Origin: Gammaproteobacteria bacterium
GTDB taxonomy: Bacteria > Pseudomonadota > Gammaproteobacteria > Enterobacterales > Alteromonadaceae
DNA length: 36,377 nt
Reading direction: 5' to 3'
NCBI GenBank assembly: GCA_018815765.1
Contig: JAHIWM010000215.1
Coordinates: 1-36,377 of the forward strand
Shown: in pieces, positions 28,033-36,377 of the stretch
Position numbering within the stretch: position 1 is the first letter of the stretch
Layout of the letters: the number at the start of each line of letters is the position of its first letter
The notes under the pieces: model-generated
The model's input: the letters and a program-made list of their open reading frames with translations, nothing else
Told to the model about the DNA's origin: nothing
Database searches by the model: none
Program-made: the position numbers and the translations under genes

Positions 28033-28965
28033 ATGACCTTATATCCTAAAGTATTGGTAGTACTAGACCCTTCAGTGGCTGAACAAAAAGCCCTGAACCG
28101 CGCTGTTGAACTGGCCAAACTGCAAGACTGTCAACTGACGGCTTTTTTATCTATTTACGACTTTTCCTACGAGATGACCACTATGTTATCCGGCGAAGAA
28201 CGTGAATCGATGCGCCAGGCCGTCATTAACGATCGCGAACTCTGGATCAGCGAACTGGTTGCAGACTACAAAGAACAAGGTCTGAAGATTGATATTCAGG
28301 TGGTCTGGCACAACAGGCCTTTCGAAGCCATAGTGCAGGCCGTGCTGGAAAAAGAATACAGTCTGGTGATCAAAGGCACACATGATCATGATGTGCTCAA
28401 ATCCATGATATTCACCCCAACCGACTGGCATATTTTGCGTAAATGCCCTTGCCCCGTGTTGCTGGTCAAAGATCATGAATGGCCTGAACATGGCAATATA
28501 GTGGCGGCAGTTAATGCCGGCAGCGAACAGACACATCACAGCTCGCTGAATCAGCGTATTATTCAGCAGTCCAAACAATTGGCGGCGCTGCTGAATGGCA
28601 AAGTGCAGCTGGTTAATGCCTTCCCCGGCACGCCTGTAAATATTGCCATTGAAATTCCTGAATTTAACCCGCAGGAATACAACCAGACCATGAAAACTCA
28701 CCATCTGGAAGCTGTGCAAAAGCTGGCGCTGGAATTTGAACTGCCCGCTGCTCAGACTCATGTGCTCGAAGGTATGCCAGAAGATGTGATCCCAAAAATG
28801 GCGCAGCAACTGGACGCTGAAATGGTGGTGATAGGCACTATAGGCCGCACTGGTTTATCCGCTGCCATCATAGGCAATACAGCTGAGCATGTAATCGACC
28901 GGCTTGACTGCGATGTACTGGCGGTAAAACCTGCAGGTTTTGTTTGCCCGCTGGCAAAACATTAA
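28033..28965 (+). CDS. uspE: Universal stress protein UspE (tandem Usp domains)
   Basis: Two Usp domains; VVIGTIGRTGLSAAIIGNTAEHVIDRLDCDVLAVKP C-terminal Usp motif; adjacent to fnr as in E. coli. Confidence 0.93.
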   Translation: MTLYPKVLVVLDPSVAEQKALNRAVELAKLQDCQLTAFLSIYDFSYEMTTMLSGEERESMRQAVINDRELWISELVADYKEQGLKIDIQVVWHNRPFEAIVQAVLEKEYSLVIKGTHDHDVLKSMIFTPTDWHILRKCPCPVLLVKDHEWPEHGNIVAAVNAGSEQTHHSSLNQRIIQQSKQLAALLNGKVQLVNAFPGTPVNIAIEIPEFNPQEYNQTMKTHHLEAVQKLALEFELPAAQTHVLEGMPEDVIPKMAQQLDAEMVVIGTIGRTGLSAAIIGNTAEHVIDRLDCDVLAVKPAGFVCPLAKH

Positions 28966-28993
28966 ATTCCCACTGCTTCAACGCTATAAAGCT

Positions 28994-29025
28994 GGCGCGT
29001 AGTTGGTTATACTACGCGCCATTTT
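28994..29025 (+). terminator. Terminator downstream of uspE
   Basis: GGCGCGTAG-N9-CTACGCGCC followed by ATTTTT. Confidence 0.75.
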
Positions 29026-29044
29026 TCCGTAGGGTCGTTGTTTT

Positions 29045-29968
29045 ATGTCACATGCAGCAGAAGCCAAAGCACAATATAACCTGAACAAATTACACAAACG
29101 CCTGCGTCGTGGCGTAGGTCAGGCTATTGCCGACTTTAATATGATTGAAGAAGGCGATAAGGTGATGGTGTGTTTGTCCGGTGGTAAGGACAGCTATACC
29201 CTGCTGGATATCCTGCTGAATTTACAACAATCTGCCCCTATTCAGTTTTCCATCGTAGCTGTTAATCTTGATCAGAAACAACCAGGTTTTCCAGCCGATG
29301 TTCTGCCAGGTTATTTAACTCGTATTGGCGTGGATTTCCAGATAGTGACTGAAGACACCTACTCTATTGTTAAAGACAAAATTCCTGAAGGCAAAACCAC
29401 CTGTTCTTTATGCTCACGCCTGCGTCGTGGCATTTTATACCGTACAGCCAAAGAGTTAGGCGCTACTAAAATTGCCTTAGGCCATCACCGTGATGACATG
29501 ATTGAAACCATGTTTTTAAATATGTTTTACGGTGGCAAGATGAAGTCGATGCCAGCCAAATTGATCAGTGATAATGGCGAACATATTGTGATCCGTCCTT
29601 TGGCCTATTGCCGCGAAAAAGACATCGAAAAGTATTCGATTGCCCGTGAGTTCCCGATCATTCCTTGTAACTTATGTGGCTCGCAGGATGGTTTGCAGCG
29701 CCAGGTGGTAAAAGAAATGCTGCAGGACTGGGATAAACGTTTCCCTGGCCGTATCGAAACTATGTTCCAGGCCATGCAAAATATTGTGCCTTCTCATATG
29801 ATTGACAGAAATCTGTTTGATTTTGCCGGCATCAGTAAAGACAGTCCATTACCTGCAGAGGGTGATATGGCCTTTGATAAACCTGATGTACCAAAAGTAC
29901 CAGTAGGTTTACTTCAGGATGAAGACGAACCAGCTGCAGCAGCGGTCCAGTTTGTTGAACTGACGTAG
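29045..29968 (+). CDS. ttcA: tRNA 2-thiocytidine(32) synthetase TtcA
   Basis: [15 protein letters not shown]-loop, [42 protein letters not shown]. Confidence 0.96.
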   Translation: MSHAAEAKAQYNLNKLHKRLRRGVGQAIADFNMIEEGDKVMVCLSGGKDSYTLLDILLNLQQSAPIQFSIVAVNLDQKQPGFPADVLPGYLTRIGVDFQIVTEDTYSIVKDKIPEGKTTCSLCSRLRRGILYRTAKELGATKIALGHHRDDMIETMFLNMFYGGKMKSMPAKLISDNGEHIVIRPLAYCREKDIEKYSIAREFPIIPCNLCGSQDGLQRQVVKEMLQDWDKRFPGRIETMFQAMQNIVPSHMIDRNLFDFAGISKDSPLPAEGDMAFDKPDVPKVPVGLLQDEDEPAAAAVQFVELT

Positions 29969-29994
29969 GGGCTTGCCCCGCCCATCGCTAATAA

Positions 29995-30546
29995 TCAGCG
30001 CTTATTAAATTCATCAAAGAGCAGCATCAGTTGCTCTTTTTCATTTATAAATCCTGTTTGCTGCAGCAGTTCCATCACGACTTCTGCTGTGCACAAGGCG
30101 CCATCCCTTTGATTACGTCGTAGAGCATACACAGATGGCGTATCAGGTTGGATCGCAAGGCGGTAACAAGACTGCAAATAAGGGCTTTGTCTGAGCATTT
30201 TGGCCGCTTCCTGCCAGGTTGCATCCAACACAACCCAGTGTTTGACAACTTCGGTCTGACGAGTTGCCAGCTCTATAACTGCAGCGGGATTTTGAGCCTG
30301 ATACAGGCCTTGCTGCAGCAGATAACAGGCTTGGGGTGTGTCAGATAACAAAGGATAAATTAACCCCAGCTGCTGCTTGGCAGATAAATCTAACAGTCGC
30401 GGATCAGGTGCTTTGCGCTGCCATTCAATCACGTCCACCCTGACTTGCATTGACGCGGCGAGCGCCTGCACCACTAAAGCGCCTGTGTTGGTGCTTTTCT
30501 GTAACTCCCTGCTGTGTGTCAGCAAATAAAGCACTAACCCAGCCAT
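29995..30546 (-). CDS. DTW domain protein (tRNA-uridine aminocarboxypropyltransferase family)
   Basis: STNTGALVVQAL, WVVLDATWQEAAKML (DTW motif), RNQRDGALCTAEVV. Confidence 0.85.
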   Translation of the reverse strand: MAGLVLYLLTHSRELQKSTNTGALVVQALAASMQVRVDVIEWQRKAPDPRLLDLSAKQQLGLIYPLLSDTPQACYLLQQGLYQAQNPAAVIELATRQTEVVKHWVVLDATWQEAAKMLRQSPYLQSCYRLAIQPDTPSVYALRRNQRDGALCTAEVVMELLQQTGFINEKEQLMLLFDEFNKR

Positions 30547-30551
30547 CAGAT

Positions 30552-31202
30552 TTAAGGCTGTAGCAATAAAGGTGTGGCGTGATCCGGCACTTTAGAAAAC
30601 TGTACTGTCGCTGTATCAACTAAGGATTCAGGTAAAAAGAGTCGGCAACGGTTTTGCTCACACACAAGCTGCTGACTCAAAGCTGCATCAGAGCTTTGCG
30701 CCACCACTTCTGAAGCAAAATGCACAGTTAAACCAGAGACATCAGGTAACCAATATTTACCCCAACCCGCCAATGAATCCAGAAGCTCGTCAAACTGGCC
30801 TTGTAATTTACGCAGCTGAGCCACAGTCGCTTGTTGTGGCACTGGCATTTTACTGCGCAGCTTGAAGTTTAAGTCACAGGCTGCTGCACCTTCAGGCTGC
30901 TTTAAAACGATCAGCGCTTTTTGCACATTCAGCATCTCATCAAAAGGCAGCATTAGTTCGCCATTGCCGGCAATGGTCAAAGGTGCTTCAGAAATATCAG
31001 TAGTGATTAACGCCTTATCCACAGTACAAACTTCAGTGGTGCCGGCTTTTTGCAGTATAAAGGCCAGCGTAATATCGCTGAACTCGACCTTTTCACTCTT
31101 TTTCATCCGGGAGTAAAAGCCATCGTAATTAAATACGGTATCAGCCAGAGCTGAACCACTAAAAGCAACCAGCAGGCTGGCCAGAACATAAGGTTTCATC
31201 AT
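30552..31202 (-). CDS. Secreted protein, DUF2987-like
   Basis: Signal peptide MMKPYVLASLLVAFSGSALA; FNYDGFYSRMKKSEKVEFSDITLAFIL resembles DUF2987; start overlaps the Bax-like stop (TAATG). Confidence 0.6.
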   Translation of the reverse strand: MMKPYVLASLLVAFSGSALADTVFNYDGFYSRMKKSEKVEFSDITLAFILQKAGTTEVCTVDKALITTDISEAPLTIAGNGELMLPFDEMLNVQKALIVLKQPEGAAACDLNFKLRSKMPVPQQATVAQLRKLQGQFDELLDSLAGWGKYWLPDVSGLTVHFASEVVAQSSDAALSQQLVCEQNRCRLFLPESLVDTATVQFSKVPDHATPLLLQP

Positions 31203-32062
31203 TAGCTGTCTATATGTTTAGTATTGGCTTTAAGCATGGTGTGGATTTCTTTGACATAGTCCAGTCCACGCTCTGAATACCGGCTCAACCCTGTCACCAG
31301 ATGATGCCCGGCCACTTCGCCTTCAGCGCGGCGTTTTGCTCTGAGTTGACGTAAATCTTCATACACATAAAAGGTGTTGAGGTTATAAAAGTAACTATTA
31401 ATAGCGGCAGCCACATGAGGAAATACCGCGACCTCATGGTATTTTCCTGCACTGCGTTTTTGCGGTACTACACCACAACCGGCTTTAAAGCACCATTGGC
31501 CAAAGAAATTATAGGCTTCTAAGGCAAAACGACTACTGCCCCAACCTGATTCTTTCGCTGCCTGGATCAAAACTAAATCAGCAGGTATGGCATCGACACG
31601 ACTGAGCAGCAAACGAAAACCTTCAGCATCAACGTCCGGGTAATCTAATTTAAACTCGTCGTACAAACTATAAATAAAGGCATATTCTTCCACCGTCAGT
31701 TCTTGTTGTTGCTGCTTCTGCTGGACTTCAATGATCTGCTGGCGAATATGCAATAACCTGGCGTTTTCACGCTCAATAAAAGGCAATAAATAATCAAAAA
31801 ACGCCTTTTTCTTTTCTACTACATCTTTGTATTGCTCAAAGTCTGGCACAGGCAATAACTCTGGCATAGCAACAGGATATGCCAGTCGCTTTAATAACTT
31901 ACGTTGATCGGCTGCATCCAAAGCTTCTAACTTTGATGGCATTTGCCAATCCGCTAATGAAGCGATGTCTTCAACAGGAGCTGGTTTTAGAAATGGGTAA
32001 GCTGCAGCATAAAGCGATACTGCCCATAACAATAACCAAAAGCTCAATTCTGTTTTTTTCAT
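31202..32062 (-). CDS. Bax-like protein with glucosaminidase domain
   Basis: IQAAKESGWGSSRFALEAYNFFGQWCFKAGCGVVP, SRYSERGLDYVKEIHTMLKAN typical of the Bax/FlgJ glucosaminidase fold. Confidence 0.88.
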   Translation of the reverse strand: MKKTELSFWLLLWAVSLYAAAYPFLKPAPVEDIASLADWQMPSKLEALDAADQRKLLKRLAYPVAMPELLPVPDFEQYKDVVEKKKAFFDYLLPFIERENARLLHIRQQIIEVQQKQQQQELTVEEYAFIYSLYDEFKLDYPDVDAEGFRLLLSRVDAIPADLVLIQAAKESGWGSSRFALEAYNFFGQWCFKAGCGVVPQKRSAGKYHEVAVFPHVAAAINSYFYNLNTFYVYEDLRQLRAKRRAEGEVAGHHLVTGLSRYSERGLDYVKEIHTMLKANTKHIDS

Positions 32063-32281
32063 GCGATACCCTGATTTCGCCTTTTATCCGATCCCGTCAC
32101 TTAGTGAATAGAACCACAATGGCGCGTATTCTAACCAGATCCGTTGGTAGTTTCGACCACAAATTGGCCGAAATAATTAGACACCTTTCCAATGAATCAG
32201 ATAAGCACATGTTTTTAAATGAAAAATTAAATGGCAAGAAAACTGCATACTCTGCTATAACAATGAAAAAAGGAGAATAAC

Positions 32282-32914
32282 ATGCGTCAACTTAGTTTAA
32301 TTTCTGCTTTGGTTATGGCTTTATCTGCAACAAGCGTGATGGCGGACGACGTCAAAGTGCTGGAAAAAGTGATCGATGCCAAAAGCTATAAAAAGCTGGT
32401 ACTTGAAGTTCCGGTCGGTGAGATTAATGTCAAAGTGTCCAAAGGCACTGACATAAGCTTAGTGGTTGAATTAGAACCAGATGAAGACTGGTTAGGCCGC
32501 AGCAGCGATTTGTCAGATGCGGAAATCAGCATACGTGATGAGGGTTCGACCTTAAAGCTGAAAGTTGATCTGGAAGACGACGATGATGTAGAGCAAACCT
32601 GGACTGTGACTATGCCAGCCGATATGGCAGTGTCGTTAAATTTAGGTGTAGGCTCAGTTGAAATTGACGACCTGACTTCGGACATCAATGTCGATTTGGG
32701 AGTTGGTGAAATAGATATTGATGTTGATACCAGCTTATTCGACTCCATTAAACTGGATGCTGGTGTAGGTGACACATCAATCAAAGGTGGCAAAGGCCGG
32801 TATGAACGTGATCAGGTGCTGGTCACCAGTTCAAGTCAGTTACATGGTGAAGGTAAACAAGAACTGGAAGCCAATGTAGGTGTCGGTGATATTGAAGTGC
32901 GTGATAACAAGTAA
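32282..32914 (+). CDS. Secreted acidic protein with repeated GVG beta-strand units (DUF4097-like)
   Basis: RBS AAAGGAG; signal peptide MRQLSLISALVMALSATSVMA; repeated EVPVGEINVKV / LGVGSVEIDD / LGVGEIDIDV / AGVGDTSIKG / VGVGDIEVRD. Confidence 0.75.
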   Translation: MRQLSLISALVMALSATSVMADDVKVLEKVIDAKSYKKLVLEVPVGEINVKVSKGTDISLVVELEPDEDWLGRSSDLSDAEISIRDEGSTLKLKVDLEDDDDVEQTWTVTMPADMAVSLNLGVGSVEIDDLTSDINVDLGVGEIDIDVDTSLFDSIKLDAGVGDTSIKGGKGRYERDQVLVTSSSQLHGEGKQELEANVGVGDIEVRDNK

Positions 32915-32928
32915 ATTTATATAAAAGT

Positions 32929-33375
32929 CTAAGGCGCTTTATGCAACCAATTTGGAGTAAAGCGCCAATATGCAGCTAACGCTTCTTTTAAATCAAAAAA
33001 GCTGGTTAACGGCAACGAGTCACCGCTGATACAAGCATAAGTAAAGCGGTGACAATTGTTTCTCAGTAAGTCGTAATCCTGATAACTGTAAATCTGTTCG
33101 ATAGCCCTGTTTGCCGCAATTTCCGAACCTATGATGTCACCTGAGGGACTAGTGGCTAAAATCAGTTCAGCACCGGATCGGTCTGCCAAAAAGCGGTTAA
33201 AGGACAAAGAACGCACCAGCCCAGAGCCTGCCAGCTCCACTATTTGTCCGTCCCCTACATAAATACCAGTGTGCTCGAAAAACTGAAAAATCTCGCAGCC
33301 CACCACAGCGCCCACAGGGATAGTTCGCAGACTTATCATAAAGCTCCTGATTTTCCCGCTTTTTTTTGCAATCAT
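32929..33375 (-). CDS. LRAT/NlpC-P60-like cysteine hydrolase or acyltransferase fold protein
   Basis: IPVGAVVGCEIFQFFEHTGIYVGDGQIVELAG...YDLLRNNCHRFTYACISG: conserved His followed by NNC(H)xF as in LRAT/permuted papain-fold families. Start may be 33339. Confidence 0.65.
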   Translation of the reverse strand: MIAKKSGKIRSFMISLRTIPVGAVVGCEIFQFFEHTGIYVGDGQIVELAGSGLVRSLSFNRFLADRSGAELILATSPSGDIIGSEIAANRAIEQIYSYQDYDLLRNNCHRFTYACISGDSLPLTSFFDLKEALAAYWRFTPNWLHKAP

Positions 33376-33461
33376 ACTTGCAAAAGACGTCTAGGCGTGT
33401 AAAAAGGTGTAAGCAAAGATATTTATAACTAATTGATAGACGGAGACATAAGGGTAGCGGT

Positions 33462-34676
33462 ATGAAACCAATAGAGCGCTCGACAAAATTAGATGGGGTT
33501 TGTTATGACATTCGGGGTCCGGTGGCACGTGAAGCCAAACGGATGGAAGAAGAAGGTCAGCGTATATTAAAGCTCAATATTGGTAATCCCGCGCCTTTTG
33601 GTTTTGAAGCGCCGGATGAAATTTTAAAACACGTGATCCACAACTTGCCTACAGCTCAGGGCTACAGCGACTCTCAGGGTATTTATCCGGCCCGGGTTGC
33701 AGTGGCGCAGTATTATCAGCAACGTGGCATTTTAGGTGCTGATGCGGATGACGTGTATATAGGCAATGGTGTATCAGAACTGATTCTGATGTCGTTGCAG
33801 GCGCTTCTGAATAACGGCGATGAGGTGTTGATCCCCTCCCCTGATTATCCGCTTTGGACAGCTGCTGTGAATCTTGCAGGTGGCAATGCGGTGCATTACC
33901 GCTGCGATGAGCAATCAGACTGGTTTCCTGATTTAGCCGATATTCGCGCCAAAATCACCAAAAAAACCAAAGCTCTGGTGTTGATTAACCCAAATAACCC
34001 AACAGGTGCCGTGTATTCCAAAGCTTTTTTACTGGATCTGCTGGCCATTGCCCGTGAGCACAAGCTGGTGGTACTCAGCGACGAGATTTACGACAAAATA
34101 TTGTATGACGGTGCAGAGCATGTCACCACTGCTTCGTTAACCGACGATTTATTTATGCTGACCTTTGGCGGCTTATCGAAAAACTACCGTATCGCAGGTT
34201 TTCGGGTCGGCTGGATTTTATTATCCGGCGCGAAACATCTGGCAAAACAGTATGTCGAAGGTTTGAATATTCTGGCTTCTATGCGCCTCTGTGCCAACGT
34301 GCCTTGTCAGCATGCGGTACAAACAGCTTTAGGTGGCTACCAGAGTATTAACGAGCTGATCATACCTGGTGGCCGTTTGTACGATCAGATGGACTTAGCA
34401 CACAAACTGGTGACCAGTATTGACGGTATCAGCTGTGTGCGGCCTAAAGGTGCTATGTACTTATTCCCTAAACTGGACCGTAAAAAATTCAAAATCAAAG
34501 ACGATGAGTTGATGGTACTGGATTTTTTACGTCAGCATAAAGTGCTGCTGGTGCATGGCCGTGCTTTTAACTGGCCTGAGCCGGACCATTTCCGTATTGT
34601 GTTTTTACCCCACAAAGAACAGCTGGAAATGGCGATAGGCCGTTTAGCGCAGTTTTTACCGGGCTATCAACAGTAG
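33462..34676 (+). CDS. alaA: Glutamate-pyruvate aminotransferase AlaA (YfbQ)
   Basis: LDGVCYDIRGPVAREAKRMEEEGQRILKLNIGNPAPFGFEAPDEIL, NPNNPTGAVYSK, SDEIYDKILYDGAEH, GLSKNYRIAGFRVGW; near-identical architecture to E. coli AlaA. Confidence 0.95.
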   Translation: MKPIERSTKLDGVCYDIRGPVAREAKRMEEEGQRILKLNIGNPAPFGFEAPDEILKHVIHNLPTAQGYSDSQGIYPARVAVAQYYQQRGILGADADDVYIGNGVSELILMSLQALLNNGDEVLIPSPDYPLWTAAVNLAGGNAVHYRCDEQSDWFPDLADIRAKITKKTKALVLINPNNPTGAVYSKAFLLDLLAIAREHKLVVLSDEIYDKILYDGAEHVTTASLTDDLFMLTFGGLSKNYRIAGFRVGWILLSGAKHLAKQYVEGLNILASMRLCANVPCQHAVQTALGGYQSINELIIPGGRLYDQMDLAHKLVTSIDGISCVRPKGAMYLFPKLDRKKFKIKDDELMVLDFLRQHKVLLVHGRAFNWPEPDHFRIVFLPHKEQLEMAIGRLAQFLPGYQQ

Positions 34677-34711
34677 TATCAGCAGTAATACAACAGCAGT
34701 AAAAGGTTCCA

Positions 34712-35326
34712 ATGATTACGGATAAGAAACCCAGCCATTTTTTTGCTCATCTGTTCAGGATGAAGCTAATTAACAGATGGCCGCTGATGCGTAACGTCAA
34801 TACCGAAAATGTGGCCGAACACAGCCATCAGGTGGCTGTGGTAGCGCATATGCTGGCATTGATCCGCCGTGAAGTATTTGCAAGTGAAGTGCAACCTGAA
34901 CGGGTTGCGACTTTGGCGTTATTTCATGACGCCAGTGAAGTACTGACCGGTGATTTACCTACCCCTGTGAAGTACTTTAATGCGCAGATTGCTCAGGAAT
35001 ACAAAAAGATAGAACGCATTGCTGAGCAAAAGTTGCTGTCGATGTTGCCAGAGAAATTACAGCCTTTTTATCAGTCTTTGCTGCTATCAGAGCAATATTC
35101 GGCTGATGAAAAATTACTTGTTAAGGCTGCGGACACGCTCTGTGCTTATGTAAAAACTCTGGAAGAGCTGTCGGCTGGGAATCATGAGTTTGTACTGGCG
35201 AAAAAGCGTCTGGAGAGCGTGTTAGAAGGTTATGCTTTACCTGAAGTGAACTACTTTCTTGAGATTTTCATCCCAAGCTTTTCGCTGTCTTTGGATGAAA
35301 TCAGTTTGCTGGATGGTCAATTGTAA
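34712..35326 (+). CDS. yfbR: 5'-deoxynucleotidase (YfbR, HD domain)
   Basis: [79 protein letters not shown]. Confidence 0.95.
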   Translation: MITDKKPSHFFAHLFRMKLINRWPLMRNVNTENVAEHSHQVAVVAHMLALIRREVFASEVQPERVATLALFHDASEVLTGDLPTPVKYFNAQIAQEYKKIERIAEQKLLSMLPEKLQPFYQSLLLSEQYSADEKLLVKAADTLCAYVKTLEELSAGNHEFVLAKKRLESVLEGYALPEVNYFLEIFIPSFSLSLDEISLLDGQL

Positions 35327-35355
35327 TCGCCAATCCGATGCCTATCGAAACCATA

Positions 35356-35382
35356 AGGGCGCAACGTATCTGCGCCCTTTTC
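35356..35382. terminator. Terminator between convergent yfbR and the CDF transporter
   Basis: AGGGCGCA-N7-TGCGCCCT followed by TTTC. Confidence 0.65.
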
Positions 35383-35389
35383 GAGCAGC

Positions 35390-36376
35390 TTAATGCTGGT
35401 CCCGACAAACTTCCTGATTAAATTCAAACTCTATGGTGGTATGTTCCAGCTGATAAGGCTGCAGCAGTTGCCGGATCTGTTCTTTATGAGCTTTTAACTG
35501 CTCGGCTGCTGTTTCCGCTTTCAATACCAGATGGGCTGTTAACACATGTTTTTCGCCGTCCAGTGACCATAAATGCAGGTGATGTACATCCTGTACAAAA
35601 CCTAAGTCCTGCAGCTGACGTTCTATTTTAGCGGCTAGTTTTGGATCCGGGCTGACTTGTAAAAACAGCGCCAGAGTGCGACGTAAATTACGCCAGACGT
35701 TGATCAGAATAAAGCAGGTAAAACCTATACTTAACAGCGGATCTAACCAGGCCCAGTCGGTAAAATAAATAAGGATAGAACCCACAAGCACAGCGACCCA
35801 GCCCAATACATCTTCCAGCAGATGCCAGGTCAAAATTTGTTCGTTTTGGGTTTTGCCGCCTCGCAGTTTAAATACTGCAGCACCGTTTACCAGCACACCT
35901 AAAACCGCAAGTCCCATCATGCCCATCGCATGAGGTAGCTGTGGCTCCCATAACCGAGGTATAGCTTCGTACAAAATCCAGCAGGAACCCAGCACTAGAA
36001 TCACGCTGTTAATCAAAGCACTTAACAAGGACCAGCGGCGGTAACCATAACTGTATCGCGGATTGGCTTCTTTGCCTGCCACTTTAGCGGCAAACCAGGC
36101 AAAAGCTATGGCCAGTGTATCGCCTAAATCGTGCATCGCATCAGCCATAATAGCCACGCTATTGGTCAACCAGCCGCCAATAAATTCGATAATGGTAAAA
36201 CTGAAATTCAGCCAAAAGGCTGTAGCTATATTGCCTGATTCAGAACCATGATGATGGTGGTGGTGACCAAAAAGACCATGGGAATGCGAGTGTTCGTCGT
36301 CATGACTATGTTCAGATCCATGTTTATGCTCATGCTCTGCAGCATGATCGTGATTACAACCAGCATTATGCTGATG
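35390..36376 (-). CDS. Cation diffusion facilitator (ZitB/CzcD-type) metal transporter, partial at the window end
   Basis: LTNSVAIMADAMHDLGDTLAIAFAWFAAKVAGKEANPRYSYGYRRWSLLSALINS (H-x3-D sites), HHLHLWSLDGEKHVLTAHL. The frame stays open from 36169 to the window edge and encodes a His-rich segment, so the true start is outside. Confidence 0.9.
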   Translation of the reverse strand, partial: HQHNAGCNHDHAAEHEHKHGSEHSHDDEHSHSHGLFGHHHHHHGSESGNIATAFWLNFSFTIIEFIGGWLTNSVAIMADAMHDLGDTLAIAFAWFAAKVAGKEANPRYSYGYRRWSLLSALINSVILVLGSCWILYEAIPRLWEPQLPHAMGMMGLAVLGVLVNGAAVFKLRGGKTQNEQILTWHLLEDVLGWVAVLVGSILIYFTDWAWLDPLLSIGFTCFILINVWRNLRRTLALFLQVSPDPKLAAKIERQLQDLGFVQDVHHLHLWSLDGEKHVLTAHLVLKAETAAEQLKAHKEQIRQLLQPYQLEHTTIEFEFNQEVCRDQH

Positions 36377-36377
36377 A

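Noticed and set aside
28186-28809. 207-aa minus-strand ORF antisense to uspE
   Set aside because: Lies entirely inside a confidently assigned uspE CDS; composition (many His/Phe/Gln) looks like reverse-frame translation, with no recognisable domain.
31879-32280. 133-aa plus-strand ORF ending 1 nt before the GVG-repeat gene
   Set aside because: First part is antisense to the Bax-like gene, and the rest covers the intergenic promoter region and RBS. A short upstream leader peptide from the ATG near 32119 cannot be excluded but has no positive support.
1-36377. Mobile element, prophage, CRISPR, toxin-antitoxin or defence system
   Set aside because: No transposase, integrase, cas, phage structural or defence-like domains recognised; gene content is core metabolism and respiration throughout.

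Overview
This 36.4 kb window looks like gammaproteobacterial chromosome, Shewanella/Rheinheimera/Alteromonadales-like judging by gene content and synteny (inference). Nearly all of it is dense housekeeping sequence. Left to right: tRNA-Ser(UGA) with a clear promoter and terminator (-); ansA (+); a zinc-ribbon/YeaC/DUF349 cluster (-); an M14 cytosolic-carboxypeptidase-like gene (-); a long GapB-type GAPDH (-); a DUF2989-like lipoprotein (+); msrB, gnd, glgX, glgB and malQ (-); gapA and yeaD (+); a small lipoprotein (-) divergent from the cbb3 oxidase block ccoNOQP-fixH-ccoI-ccoS-tauE/safE-fnr (+); uspE and ttcA (+); a Bax-like/DUF2987-like/DTW operon (-); a secreted GVG-repeat protein (+); an LRAT/NlpC-like protein (-); alaA-yfbR (+); and a CDF metal transporter (-) cut off by the window end. 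I saw no prophage, IS element, CRISPR array, toxin-antitoxin pair or defence island, and no clearly new multi-gene system. The most interesting signals are regulatory: a perfect TGTAAT-TTT-ATTACA HexR-type palindrome at gapA with a degenerate partner upstream of gapB, a palindromic-repeat fragment after fnr, and an FNR-like box before uspE. The less-characterised proteins worth a look are the lipoprotein next to ccoN, the LRAT-like protein, the GVG-repeat protein and the His-rich CDF N-terminus. All family names come from motif recognition and memory; no searches were run.
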